Positions 1 through 10,265 of a DNA stretch of 64,000 nt are shown here, one piece after another. Source of the DNA: Schizophyllum amplum (lineage: Eukaryota > Basidiomycota > Agaricomycetes > Agaricales > Schizophyllaceae); contig VDMD01000035.1 in assembly GCA_007026445.1 (NCBI GenBank), positions 186,001-250,000 of the forward strand, in the 5' to 3' direction. The stretch's first letter is position 1, and the number at the start of each line of letters is the position of its first letter. A model generated the notes under the pieces. It saw nothing but the letters and a program-made list of their open reading frames with translations. It was not told where the DNA came from and did not search any database. A program made the position numbers and the translations under genes.

Positions 1-334
1 CGGACTGGTACGCGTAGCCGAGCTGGGTGTCCGTGTAGGGGTCGACGCCGATGTTTAGAGCGAATGCGTCGATGCCGACCGCCTTCGCGCGCTGCATGTC
101 CGCGTCGTAGTCGCCGGGACCCGTCCTGTCCGAGGTGATGCCAATCTATGAACAATGAGATGATGAGCTGAGTACAAAACGAGGACACGATGCGCTGACC
201 ATAAAGTGGGCAAAGACGAGCCGGTTCTTGGCGGCATCGTCCTCCAGACTGGTCTCGTTGAGTGGCGCAGCGTGCGCGGAGAGTAGACTGCGACCTAGCA
301 GCGAGGCGAAGAGGGCAAAGGTGGGGAAGTGCAT
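1..334 (-). CDS. GH71 alpha-1,3-glucanase (mutanase), 5' part only
   Basis: The N-terminal end of a secreted glycoside hydrolase family 71 enzyme, which cleaves alpha-1,3-glucan of fungal cell walls. Two exons are visible: 200-334 (45 codons) and 1-145, split by a 54-base intron (146-199, GT-AG). Residues 1-22 form a signal peptide (MHFPTFALFASLLG...), followed by the family block KNRLVFAHFM-IGITSDRTG, then DYDADMQRAKAVGIDAFALN and DPYTDTQLGYAYQS, where the window ends. The block with DADMQRA and IDAFALNIG is characteristic of GH71 and identifies it well despite only about 93 residues being present. A TATA-like site lies about 40 bases upstream of the ATG. The catalytic residues lie outside the window and cannot be judged. 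Confidence 0.88.
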
Positions 335-370
335 CCTAGATGTTGCTGCAGATCACAACCCCCCGTAAGC

Positions 371-378
371 TCTTTATA
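371..378 (-). promoter_or_regulatory. TATA-like box of the GH71 gene
   Basis: Read on the minus strand the sequence is TATAAAGA, 37 bases before the GH71 start codon, a plausible core promoter position. Seen in sequence only. Confidence 0.45.
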
Positions 379-1564
379 CTCGACGCTGGGCGCACGTAGA
401 TCCGCCAGAACACGCACGAGGATGGCATGGGGACGATCTGCGAGCGGTGCTCTCCCAAAGCCCCCCCTCGAAGGGCAAGTAGACTTTGACAGGGACGACG
501 CTGGCGAAGACGCGGGCCGCTGTGTTGAATGCATTGTTTTGCCGGGAACAGACGGGTGTGTGTCCGGGGCGATTCAGGGCCGGTTGGGGCCTCCTGCGCC
601 GCACAGACGCTCGTGTTGCAGGACCTTGCGAAGAGCAACACCCGGACAGGTAGAGCGCAGGCGGTTCGGGATGGTGGGGTGTCGCATGACAGGAGAAGGC
701 GACGCGTTGCCTCAGAATTGAGCAGCAGGGTCCGTCCGGTTGTGTGGCTACCAGAAAGAGGAAAGAAGGTCAATCGATGAAGGATTGGGAGAGCGACGCG
801 GCATACCAGGGTTTCCGGTATATTGATGGTCGCGCTTCGTACTACCTGATCGTCCTTGCATCTTTCAGGTAAGCTTAACGCGCCCACAGCTATTGATGGC
901 CCGGCGGCACCGAAGGGCGTTAGAGCGCACTCGGCGTCATCCAGTCACACGCTTCTCCTGAAGTCTTGCCTTCTCAAGATGAAGGTCACACCGACGACTG
1001 TAGCGATAGCCCAAAGCTAAGGAGGACCGGTGAGCATGCTTCTGGTGCCACTTCGAAGAACACGTACCCCAGATCCAGAGACTGCAGGAGTCAAGTTATA
1101 CCACGGCGGATGTACCAGGCCAGCCTCGGGATGGTATGCGCCGCGGTCTCACTTACAGCAGGTGAAGATCCCGGATGTCAGTAACGCGGGGCCTCGGACG
1201 ACCCCATTCCCGTGGCGTCCCTCTGCTCAACGAATCACATGCCGTACGAACTCACCAAAAGAAGCTGGATGTGACTAGGATCCTCGTCGAAGACAGTTCG
1301 AGGACATCTTCCTCAAACTGGTTGCTTCTTCACTGTGCCAAGGATTAGCAAGCGGCCCCGACACCCGCTGGTCAATGCAACCCCCACCACCGCCTGCAGC
1401 GATCCCGGCTCCCGCGCCGAAAACGACCCTTGACGGCCTCCTGCGCCGGTCATCCAAGGAGACCTCAGGCCTCGCCGTCCAATGCGATATTGAAAGTCGT
1501 GAATGCATTGAGTGATAAGTTATTGCAAAGTCTACTTAGATCAGCAAGTCCACTCGACCAGAGA
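379..1564. other. Intergenic, no gene recognised
   Basis: Upstream region of the GH71 gene and downstream region of COQ1. Open frames here are short, lack family motifs and lack convincing splice structure, so I call no gene. Confidence 0.6.
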
Positions 1565-3021
1565 TCAATGTGTCCGTTTGACGACCCGCTCCGTAAGCGC
1601 CGCGAGCGCCTCTTTTGCGTCGCTCTCCGGAAGCGGCTGGAGCACGTCGCGCGCTGCACGTGCGTATGCCAGGGCGAGCTCGCGCGTTCGCTCGACGCCG
1701 GATGAGCGCTTGACGAGGTCACGCGCCTGTGAGCGAGCGAGTTGTGATTATGAGCGAACGTGGTAAAAGCGCCGAGGGACTGTACGTACCAGCTCGACGT
1801 CCCCTTCGTTCTCGAACTTGCGCGCGATGAGGGGGCCCATCTCGGGGTACTCCTCCATGGCGTAGAGCGCTGGCCCCGTCGCGAGACCGAGCTGTAGATC
1901 CGCGCCACCGGGTTTGCCAAGGGTCGCATCCGAGACCTCGTAGTCAAGGATGTCGTCCTGTAGCTGCAGACTTGTCAGCTCGGGCCGAGCATTCAACAGT
2001 CAAACACACGCACCTGGAACGCAATCCCCAAATTGCGCCCGTACGCATACGCGACCTCCCGCCAAATCTCGCCCTCGGCGCAACCACCCAGCGCGACCGC
2101 CGCGCGCGCGCCCTTTGCCATCAGGCTCGCCGTCTTCATGTACGTCTTCTGGAGGTACAGGTTCCACGCGTCGGCGGGGTCCTGCGCGGGGCCGCCGAGG
2201 TCCTTCAGCTGGAGGATCTCGCCCTCGACGAGGTTGGAGATGATGCTGGCGATGAGCTCGACGACGTCGAGGTCGCCGAGGCGGGCGAGCGCGGCGCTGG
2301 CGCGGCCGAGGACGAAGTTGCCGCCGAGGACGGCGAGCTTGTTGCCGAAGGCCTCGGGCGCGGAGGCGACGCCGCGGCGGAGGGGGGACGCGTCGATCAC
2401 GTCGTCGTGCAGAAGCGAGGCGGCGTGGATCATCTCGAGGATGTGCGCGAGGCGCATCTGGGTGGGGAGGATAGTGGGGAGCGCGGTGAGCTGCGCGAGC
2501 GTGGGGAGGTCGTTGGGGGGCTCGAGAGGTGCGTGGTGGGGTCTTGCGAGGTTGGTGTTGAAGATAGGGTCGAAGGGGGCAGAGTGCTGGGGGATGATGG
2601 GGTTCCAGTCGTTCAGGACGTCTGCGGGGGATATTGACCTGTTCAGGTTCTCCATGCTCCCCTCGCCTCCTCCGCGCGCCTCCCATTCCTTCAGGCTCCA
2701 TTGGTTCCCCAGCCCGTTCGTCGCGTGCGAGAAGAGGAACACGAGCAGTGGTCGGAGGTATTTCGAGGGTCGGAGGAAGTAGTATCGTGCGATGTCGCTG
2801 AGCCCTGGGTGTCCCGAGCCCAATAGCTCTAGAAGGCCTTCACGGAATTCAGGTAAGTGAGGCGTGAGGAACGTGAATGGGTCTGGACGAGCGGGTGTCT
2901 TTGCCGCTGCCACAGATAGTTGTACAGAGCTGTGCAGAAGCCTGGGGCTACCGTGCGCTCTGCCTACGCGGGGCGCACGACTATTGAGGACTTGTCGGCA
3001 GTTCGGTGTCCATCGTCGCAT
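1565..3021 (-). CDS. COQ1: Polyprenyl (hexaprenyl/solanesyl-type) diphosphate synthase, mitochondrial
   Basis: Makes the long isoprenoid tail of ubiquinone in mitochondria by adding isopentenyl units to an allylic diphosphate. Three exons, 2014-3021, 1790-1963 and 1565-1726, give 447 residues; the introns are 50 and 63 bases. The first ~40 residues are Arg-rich and poor in acidic residues, as in a mitochondrial presequence. The first aspartate-rich motif reads LLHDDVIDASPLRRG and the second, completed across the first splice, reads GIAFQLQDDILDYE, followed by KPGGADL. KYLRP near residue 90 matches the substrate-binding lysine region. An insertion of about 60 residues between the KYLRP block and the QMRLAHILEMIH helix is common in fungal Coq1. 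Stop at 1565-1567. Divergent from the proline-rich gene at 4141. Confidence 0.93.
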
Positions 3022-3283
3022 TTCGGGTCCGCTGAGCGGACGCGGGAGGCGCAGACGAGCAGGCGCACAGCAAAGTAAAGGAGACCGAGGGAGACCTAAT
3101 AGGTCCTACGGAGAGGAGGGGACGCTCTAGTTTGAACTTTTGCCGTCCGGGACAAGGTGCTCAATATTCAAGAACAATAAATTGACCGCATTTGGTGATG
3201 ACACGATCATGTGATTCCGCACGCGCGCCATTACGTCACGCAGCCACTGGATCCATCCCCAACACTCACCGTCATACTACACT

Positions 3284-3886
3284 TACCGTGCCGTCCCCAG
3301 ATATGCACCACTCGGCAAACCGTACCCAGAAGTGCACCATTTGGCTCCTGTTGTGCTAAAATATATTCAATCTCTTAGATAACTTGCAAGATGGTAGAAA
3401 CACTGCCTCTCTACAATCTCACAAAGTTTGACGGCCCGCCGACTCTGTCGAGGGCATGCAGAAAATCGAGAGTAGTTTTGATGGCCGCCTGTATAGACCA
3501 TGCACCGTTTCGCAGCAATGCTTGGGTGCTTCACATAGCTCCGTAAATCACCAACATAATTGGAGTGGTACTACAGACCATGAAGATGCTGGCCATGTTA
3601 TTTGAGTTGCGAAAGAAAAACATGGCTCGGTACATGGGGCATGGTTTCGAGAACACCTCGCAAAACACGACTGATCTCGCGCCGGTCTTCCGAGCCTTGA
3701 CGAGTGGTGCATTACACCCCCTCTGCAGTACAACGCGTGTTTCGTGGTCAAAATGGCTAAGAATATTCATACATGTTGAGGGTCATGCTATGAGTGTGCC
3801 TATTTATTTGCTAAGAAATCCGAGGTTTTGTCAAGCCACAATGCCTCGCAGACTGAAAGTGGTGCATATCTGGGGACGGCACGGTA
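3284..3886. mobile_element. MITE-like element with 27-base terminal inverted repeats and TA flanks
   Basis: The 29 bases at 3284-3312 are the exact reverse complement of 3858-3886. If the outer TA on each side is a target duplication, the element is 599 bases (3286-3884) with 27-base inverted repeats beginning CCGTGCCGTCCCCAGATATG. TA duplication plus inverted ends is the signature of Tc1/mariner/pogo-type DNA transposons; the short length and lack of a transposase frame make it a non-autonomous (MITE-like) copy. A diverged second copy of the inner repeat (CCGTACCCAGAAGTGCACCA) lies at 3320-3340, in the same orientation as 3291-3312. It sits in the divergent promoter region between COQ1 and the gene at 4141. 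Confidence 0.8.
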
Positions 3887-4140
3887 CCTACTTGGATTAT
3901 TGAAGACAATGGCAACTCTGCTTTACTCTTTACGGGACGGAACAAAGTAAGATGTCGGCCTCTGGTAAACGCGCATGGACCTGCCTCCTCGGAACCAGTT
4001 GAACTCTTTGCACGGTCTCGACCTCCTTTGGCCACCGAATGCTACCAAAGCACCACTGGCCCGGCCTCACCTTTATACACTGTAGGGATTGAGATTCTGC
4101 AGCCGCCACTCATAACTTTTTACCCCCTCACCCCCTCGTC

Positions 4141-5296
4141 ATGTCTGGGAAGCCGCCTTCGAGGAACGCCCCGCAGACGGCTGAAAGGCGACGCAAGGCT
4201 TCCGAGCAGAACCGTGCGCCAAACGCTCAGCGGGACGTCAAGCTCCCGGCGGAACCCAAAAACTCTCGAGCACCCTACACACCACTCACCAACCGACCTT
4301 ATCATATTGGGCAGTGGCAGTCCTTCCCCTTCGAATTCTCCTTGCCGCTTCCTCCCCGGCCTTCCACTTCTCTCCCGCCCCATCCTCCTGTCCCGCTCCC
4401 GCCCCATCCTTCTGTACCGCTCCCTCCCCAGCCTCGTGTACCTCTTCCACCCCGGCCCTCTGCTCCACCCCCACCACGACCTTCTCTCCCGCTCCCGGCC
4501 CGGCCTGTTCTCTCGCTGCCGCCCAAGCCTCATCTACCACTCCCGCGACCCCAAGCCCCCCTTCCTCGTCCGCTGCTACCCAGACTCCCGCGGACTCCGT
4601 CTCCGCCCTCGCCCCCGTCACTCCTACCCAAAGCCCACTTTGATCCCGTCACGCACCGCATTACCCTCCCCTTCCCCGTCGTCTCCGTGCTCGCCATCGA
4701 TGAGCAAAAGCATGGCATCTGGCTCACGCACAATGACCCCAGAGACCTCCTCGCGGTCAAGCTCCAGCGGCGGCCCACTATCGACATTATCGTGCCTGCA
4801 GAGTCGAACGCGCGCCCCATGAGCGAGTTCGTGGCGAATACGGAGATGAAGCTGCACAAGCTTATGGCCGCCCTTCAAGGGCATACAGATCGGCAATACA
4901 TGTTTATGTTCGTGGCGCTCGAGTATTCGAAGGTGAGTGAGCGTTGTCAACGCATCTCCTGCTTCGTGGCAGGACAGTCAGGCTCTCCTTTGGCCTTAGT
5001 TGGATGAAGCCTGGCTGAGCCGCCTCATCCGTCCGAATAACTAGGCTTGCGACGGTGTTCCCATCTCACATGAAATCTTACAGATCCGACAGTCGTACGT
5101 CGCGCGCGCTTCTGGAGCACATGTTCAAGACCCTCAAGCCCTCAGCAAGAACCTGCCCCACATCCCGTACTTTGACTACTTCATGTTCCACTGCGTCAAC
5201 GCGCAGGAGTGGGGTTGCACTGGCGATATCACGGAGGTCTTCAACGAGCCGAAGCTTTCCCTTCATTTCAGTGGAGTACTGAAGGCGTCGACGTAG
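4141..5296 (+). CDS. Proline-rich hypothetical protein
   Basis: Not recognised. Preferred model: exons 4141-4932 and 5084-5296 joined by a 151-base intron (GTGAGT...TTACAG), 334 residues. The N-terminal third is basic and polar. Residues ~65-160 are a proline-rich repeat of roughly five-residue steps of the type (V/S)PLPP(H/R/Q)P. The C-terminal part (VVSVLAIDEQKHGIWLTHND..., KLHKLMAALQGHTDRQYMF, then IPYFDYFMFHCVNAQEWGC) looks like a folded domain. An alternative splice at 4999/5000 would end the protein 14 residues later (LDEAWLSRLIRPNN). I prefer the longer model because the 70-codon 3' exon is open and reads like protein. The ATG is preceded by CTCGTC; a TTTATAC TATA-like site lies near 4072. 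Confidence 0.65.
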
Positions 5297-5755
5297 CTCA
5301 TAGCTAGCGGGATCTTGCTGCTGGTCATAAGGAGAACTTCTGCCGGCCACAGCGAGAACATCCCGCCCGTAATGGCGTGAAGCGGGTTTCCTTCCCTTAG
5401 CGATCACCTTCACCTCTGTATTCTGAACCCCGACATCGCCATGCATCTGGAAACTATATATCGTATAATGAACGCTAGGCTAGTAATGAGTCCTCTTCCG
5501 AATGACCATCAATCATGGTCTCCCTCAATGAAAGCGTGAACGGCAGCGGGCGACCGGTGAAAGTAAATGGCGTGCGTGTACCAATTGCAAGAAGAATTCA
5601 GTCAATCAAAGGATGAGCCAACGCATAAGAGGAAAAGAGAGTACGGTAACAGGAATGAAATACCTGACAAAAAACAAAATACTACGCCCAGATTGTGTAC
5701 AGAACAGAAGAAACCAGGAGGAAATTCGACAGATGCAAGTCCGACAGAGCACAGG
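5297..5755. other. Convergent intergenic space
   Basis: Between the 3' ends of the proline-rich gene (+) and the Bem46-like gene (-). No gene or structured element seen; presumably both 3' UTRs. Confidence 0.6.
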
Positions 5756-7765
5756 CTACAGCATGCTGCCGCCCGCATCTGCTGCCTTCTTTGCCTTCGC
5801 CGCCGTCCTGTCGCCCAGGCCAGCGATGAAGTCGGCAACGACGCTCCAGTAGCCCGGTTGCGCGCACGTATCGTCTGCGAGAAGGCGTCAGTCGAAGTTC
5901 TTATTGTGGCACAGAATACAAAGGCGGTGGCAAATTGCAAGCCAGCGCACGGGAAAAAATAAAAGAGCTGGAGGACGATAGGGAATGGAAAAAGGAGGGA
6001 ATGAAAAAAGGAGGGAATGAAAAAAGGAGGGAATGGAGAGAAAGACGGGATGAGTAAGAAAATAGGGGGTGAATAGAATGAGATTAGGTGTCAGGAAAGT
6101 TGAATAACGCACTATGCCCCCCATGCGGAAACTCCGCAAACTTGACCTTCTCGTTGTCCATCTTGTCGCCCTTGCGCGCGACGACGAGCTCGAAGAGCGA
6201 GCGCATGTGCTCCGGCGGGACGAGCTCGTCCTGCGCGCCGCTCAACATTAGGATCGGCACGGACGCCGGGATGCGCGGGATCTTGGACGCGGAGTCCCAG
6301 CGCTGGTGACAGAGGAAGGAGACGGGGCCTGGGTGGGTGTTGAGTGGGATTCAGTGAGACATGTTGGAGAAGGTGAGGTACGGAGGATTAACGAGTGATA
6401 TGGGAGTATGAGAAATCGAGCAAGCTTACCGAGTAGAGGCATGGCGCTGGGAATGAGGCTGCGCATGGACATGAAGGTGTTCTCGAGGACGAGGGCGGCG
6501 ATCTGGGAAGTTACGATAATTAGTGTGATACGAACAGGAGTACTACTTGACAACGCCTACCTTGTCCGGATTCTTGCTCGCCAGGTCAATGGACACTGCT
6601 CCGCCTATTGATTGACCGTACAGAATCTGGGCGTGAGAAGTGAGTCAAGGGAAGACACGCATTTTCCAAGGATGCACGCACAATTGACGTCTGCGAGAGA
6701 AGCGGATCCGAAAGCAGGTAGTCCAGCGCCGTCTGCGCGTCAACTACGAAGCCTGTGAAGGTCCATTAGCATAGAAAGCATCCTCAAGAGAGAAGCAGGC
6801 TCACCCTTCTCCGACGGCGACCCGTCGGACAGGCCGTAGCCCCGGTAGGACATCATCAGCACGTTACAGCGCATCTTCAGGTAGAAGACACGCGCAAGCG
6901 GAATGCGGTGGCCGTGGTTGCCCCCGTTGCCGTGGAACATGATCACGGTCGGGCGGCTGGCGATGAACTGGAGAGTGTTTCAGTGAGCGGAAGTCGACAA
7001 GCGGGTAGCGGGAACATATATGGTGATTCACGGCTTTTCTTAGCAGAAACCTCAGGTATATTTGAACGCACCTCATTATCCGTCAAGTCCGGATCCACGT
7101 CTTCGTCTATATGTGTAGCGCCCACTTTCGTGACGCCAAGGTCCTTGTGTTGGACGAGAAGGTAGCAGCGCAGGGTGACGCCGTCCGGCGTCTGCAACTC
7201 CAGGCTGTCATAGTCCAGGTTGTAGTCGGTCGGGACGGCCACCTCTGCGTCAAGATTTGCAGTCAGACAAAGTTGGCGATATATTCGAAGAAACATCGAG
7301 TGCGACGACAGAACAGCCCAGAAATAGGACAGTCGGTGAGACAAATGACAGTAACGTGATCCGTATTGAGAGGAAAGCGAGCAATTGCGCGACACCCACC
7401 TTCACGAGAGCCAGAGGGAAAGGCAGACGGATAGATGAGGTAGTTCTGGCCGTAGTAGAGCAATCCCATGCCTGAGAGAGATCGTTTCACAAGGCCGAGC
7501 GTCAGGTAAGGGCATGTGAGTGAGTGAAACGCGAGATAGTGCAGCGCCAACGAATGGGGAGAGCGAGAAGAACAGGCCGTCAGCGAGATTATACATTTGC
7601 CGTCAACGGACTGCCTTACCTACTGTTCCCAGCGCAGCGGCAGTCGCAAACGTACCCTGGTACAGCAGGTCAGTTCTCTACCTCTCTGTGAAGATTAGCT
7701 AGAGAACACCTTACCTTGGCGAATGTCTCAACAGCGGGTAACCATCCTCCCGCACTGTTGTCCAT
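5756..7765 (-). CDS. bem46: Bem46/ABHD13-type alpha/beta hydrolase
   Basis: Membrane-anchored serine hydrolase family of unknown substrate. Ten exons: 7715-7765, 7620-7656, 7400-7471, 7072-7244, 6805-6967, 6682-6752, 6561-6626, 6430-6502, 6113-6328, 5756-5874; 346 residues. The N-terminus has a hydrophobic anchor (GTFATAAALGTVGMGLL) followed by YYGQNYLIYPSAFP. The oxyanion block FHGNGGNHGHR, nucleophile elbow YGQSIGGA, acid block LMLSGAQDELVPPEHM and the catalytic histidine in GGHNDTCAQPGYW are all present. The last block is completed only across the final 238-base intron (5875-6112); reading past that donor instead gives a false stop at 6084. Introns 2, 3, 4, 8 and 9 are 101-238 bases, longer than most here, and intron 9 contains a minisatellite. 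Confidence 0.9.
5981..6036. repeat. 17-base minisatellite inside the last bem46 intron
   Basis: About three copies of GGAATGAAAAAAGGAGG in tandem, two of them identical. On the coding strand it gives a pyrimidine-rich tract within intron 9. Confidence 0.85.
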
Positions 7766-8326
7766 ATTGAGCGGCTTGTCTTCAGACTCTGCCCGCTCTT
7801 CTGGAGAGTTCGACCGGGTTCTACTCCTGATAGGGGCTCTTGTTAGTGGCGGAGAGTTAAGATAATCGGACACCACTAAGTGGCACAGTACAGTTTGGGA
7901 GACTTTACGGCAGAATGCCGTTATAAAGAATTTGTTGAAGATATGCAAGTGCGAGCGAAGGTCAAAGGTCGTCCTAGAGTGTAGTCGCCAACCTTGCGTG
8001 CAGCGTCGACGAAGGAGGGTCGGACGAGTAGGGCAGACTAATTTGCGATGGTCACGGTACGGAGCAAGTTCACAGCTGAGTCTGACGCACACTGGAGATG
8101 ACACGTGATAGCGGCTTTTGCCGGGAATTCAACTTCAATGGGTCTTGCTTTGTGGTCGCTTCAGAAACGACCATGCACTGCGTTCGCGACAGCTTGGCTG
8201 CCTTTTTGAAATTATAGAGATGAGATAGGTAGCCACAACACCACAAGAGAGCACGACAGACGACTACTCAGGCCCAGGACCAAACCGAAGACCTCCGTCC
8301 GGCGGCGTCGATGTCCGTCGCCGACA
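7766..8326. other. Intergenic, bem46 upstream region
   Basis: Upstream of the bem46 start and downstream of the small orphan gene A. No gene, repeat or clear promoter motif identified. Confidence 0.5.
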
Positions 8327-8895
8327 TCAGAAAGTATCCAAGTGGTACCACCTCCCGTCTTCCTCCTTCCCCGCCGCTGTCTTCGCTTTCGCAAGGAATT
8401 CCGCGTCGCTGGGAAGCTCCAGCTTTTTCCGCGTCGTGTTGTCGGAGACGTACAGCAGAACCTCGTAGTTCTCCTTCAACAGTATGTGCGTACAATGCAG
8501 ATCTTCAGGGCTACACAATAATGTCAAGGTGTTCGCCCTGTATCTGAATTCAACGCTTACCTGCCTCCTGCAGCTTCCCAGCGCTCCCACACTGTGACTA
8601 AGGCATTCTCTTGGCCCCGGGTGTGACCGAATCTCTTCTTGGACATCTCCTCCAGCTCTTCGTCGCTGTAGACCCAGCCGTACCCGTATCTGGGATAGAG
8701 ATCGCCAAGCGTCCGGGCACGCCGCTTTCGCACTTCTGGCGTCTCGGTGGTGACCAATAAGAATCCGCCTCGCGAGTGGGTAAGGACGGGACTGAAGAAC
8801 AGATCTAGAGTCAGTGAACGTCAAAACCCCGATAATAATGGTCGGGGAACGCTAGATAATAGTTCCGAGCGCGCGAGAACGACTTACAGGGCCAT
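8327..8895 (-). CDS. Small orphan protein, paralogue A
   Basis: Not recognised by function. Three exons, 8888-8895 (8 bases: ATG GCC CT), 8561-8791 and 8327-8510, giving 140 residues; introns are 96 and 50 bases. Order of blocks: PVLTHSRGGFLLVTTETPEVRKR, YPRYGYGWVYSDEELEEMS, RFGH, WERWEAAGG, then a C-terminal half with LLYVSDNTTRKKLELPSDAEF and the end WYHLDTF. The same blocks, exon boundaries and phases occur in the gene at 15227-15861, which supports both models. No signal peptide or membrane segment. The frequent aromatic residues and the SD-ELE-M block suggest a small globular domain; I assign no function. Confidence 0.72.
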
Positions 8896-9107
8896 GGTGG
8901 AAGTTATAGTCTCAGAACAAGAAAGTTGTGGCGCCTGCAAGGCGCACGCTTACGTAGTTTCTGAGTTTGCCATCTAAAGCATGACGCCGGCAGTGGACTG
9001 CTTGTCATGGCATTGGTGAAAGATATCGTCAAGGGCGCGAGTTGAGAGGCAAGAATGAGCTCGAGGTGCAAGTTGAACAGGTTTGCACTAAGTAGTGGAT
9101 AGTTGGA

Positions 9108-9245
9108 ACTCGGAAAAAAACTGGCATTTGCCGCCGCATGCTGAGAAAACAAGAACAAACATCGTCTACCTTTTCTCGTCGTAGTCAGGCCGCCCGCGCG
9201 CGGTAGCACATCACCTAGTACACCTTCACCTCCTCCTTCACCTTC
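9108..9245. repeat. Dispersed repeat R, copy 1
   Basis: Shares GGCATTTGCCGCCGCATG, then GAGAAAACAAGAACAAACAT and a trailing CACCTTCACCTCC-rich tail with 12060-12275 and 15035-15226. This copy lies upstream of orphan A and is the most diverged after the first ~50 bases. Confidence 0.7.
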
Positions 9246-9512
9246 AACAAATATCCACATGGCCACTGTTGTGTGGATCCTTGGACGCTGTATGTGCTAG
9301 TAGGTGGCCGACCGAGCTATCTCTGATGACGACGGTGCGTTTGGTTCGTTCAGGTTGCACGTTCACCGGACTCGGACGCAAACATGCAAGCTTCCGCCGC
9401 AACTCAGAGGGTCGTGGTCGAACGCTTAGCGATCGATTCGGATTAGACTTTGCAATGCAAGGCCCGTGATCATTAGTCAGACTACGGTGGGGGTATCCAC
9501 AGAGAATCCGGA

Positions 9513-9520
9513 TATAAACA
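9513..9520 (+). promoter_or_regulatory. TATA-like box of the GFA gene
   Basis: TATAAACA, 109 bases before the ATG at 9629. Plausible core promoter; sequence evidence only. Confidence 0.4.
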
Positions 9521-9628
9521 AACTTCCTTCCTTGCTTCCTTCCGCCGTGGCAGCGAGCAGCATACTCGAGGCACAATCGCAACCAACCTGCCCTTTGCAT
9601 CCCCCCATCACATCACATAGCCAAACAA

Positions 9629-10123
9629 ATGCCTACCGGAGGCTGCTTCTGTGGCGCGGTGCGCTATTCCTTCACTGGCGAGCCTGTAGGCAAAGTAAGC
9701 TCCTCGCTAGTGAATTCATCGACCAAGGCACTCACTCTTCCACTCACTCACTCTTTCACCCACTCGCTCTTCTACTACCACTCGCAGGCCATCTGTCATT
9801 GCCTCAATTGCCGCAAAATTAGCGGAACCGCCTACAGCACCAACGTCCTCATCCCCGCCGACGCGTTCACCGTCACCGCCGGCACGCCCAAGACGTATAC
9901 TTGGGTAGGCGGCTCTGGGAAACCGATCACGAGCTTTCTGTGCGGAGATTGCGGGTCGACGATGTGGATCGCTGCGCACTCGGGGATGAAGGTAGTGAAG
10001 GCGGGGACGCTGGACGATGCTGACGCGCTGGATCTGGCGAAGCCGCAGGCGGAAATATTTGTGACGCGGAGGGCGAATTGGGTGCAGGAAATCCAGGGTG
10101 CGGCGCAGAAAGAGGAGATGTGA
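9629..10123 (+). CDS. GFA-domain protein (glutathione-dependent formaldehyde-activating family)
   Basis: Small zinc-binding protein of the GFA/Mss4-like fold. Two exons, 9629-9694 and 9788-10123, give 133 residues. The cysteine motifs are complete: GGCFCGAVRY at residues 4-13, CHCLNCRKISG just after the splice, and CGDCGSTMW further on. The family is named for the bacterial enzyme, but most fungal members have no proven substrate, so the true reaction is unknown. The 93-base intron (9695-9787) is a multiple of three and has no in-frame stop, so its retention would insert 31 residues between the first two cysteine motifs without breaking the frame. The ATG is in a favourable context (ACAAATG). 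Confidence 0.9.
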   Translation: MPTGGCFCGAVRYSFTGEPVGKVSSSLVNSSTKALTLPLTHSFTHSLFYYHSQAICHCLNCRKISGTAYSTNVLIPADAFTVTAGTPKTYTWVGGSGKPITSFLCGDCGSTMWIAAHSGMKVVKAGTLDDADALDLAKPQAEIFVTRRANWVQEIQGAAQKEEM

Positions 10124-10265
10124 TGACGAAGAATTCATATGTATGTCGGATTTTTTGCCGTCGCCGCATGTTAAAAAACTAAGACACTCTAAGGCTTAAG
10201 TTCGTAGTACGAAACGAACACAAAGAAAGCGACCAAGCAATACATGTAATGGCATATCGACTTGT

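Noticed and set aside
2000..2701. Long open frames on both strands over COQ1
   Set aside because: Arg/Pro-rich shadow frames of a GC-rich gene; the COQ1 frame carries the family motifs.
4120..4533. Gly/Arg-rich frames opposite the proline-rich repeat
   Set aside because: Simple complements of Pro codons (CCx), without further features.
5567..5962. 131-residue plus-strand frame between the proline-rich gene and bem46
   Set aside because: It overlaps the last bem46 exon in antisense and has no motif.
6084..6112. Stop codon at 6084 as the end of bem46
   Set aside because: Reading through the donor at 6112 loses the catalytic histidine block; splicing to 5874 restores GGHNDTCAQPGYW.
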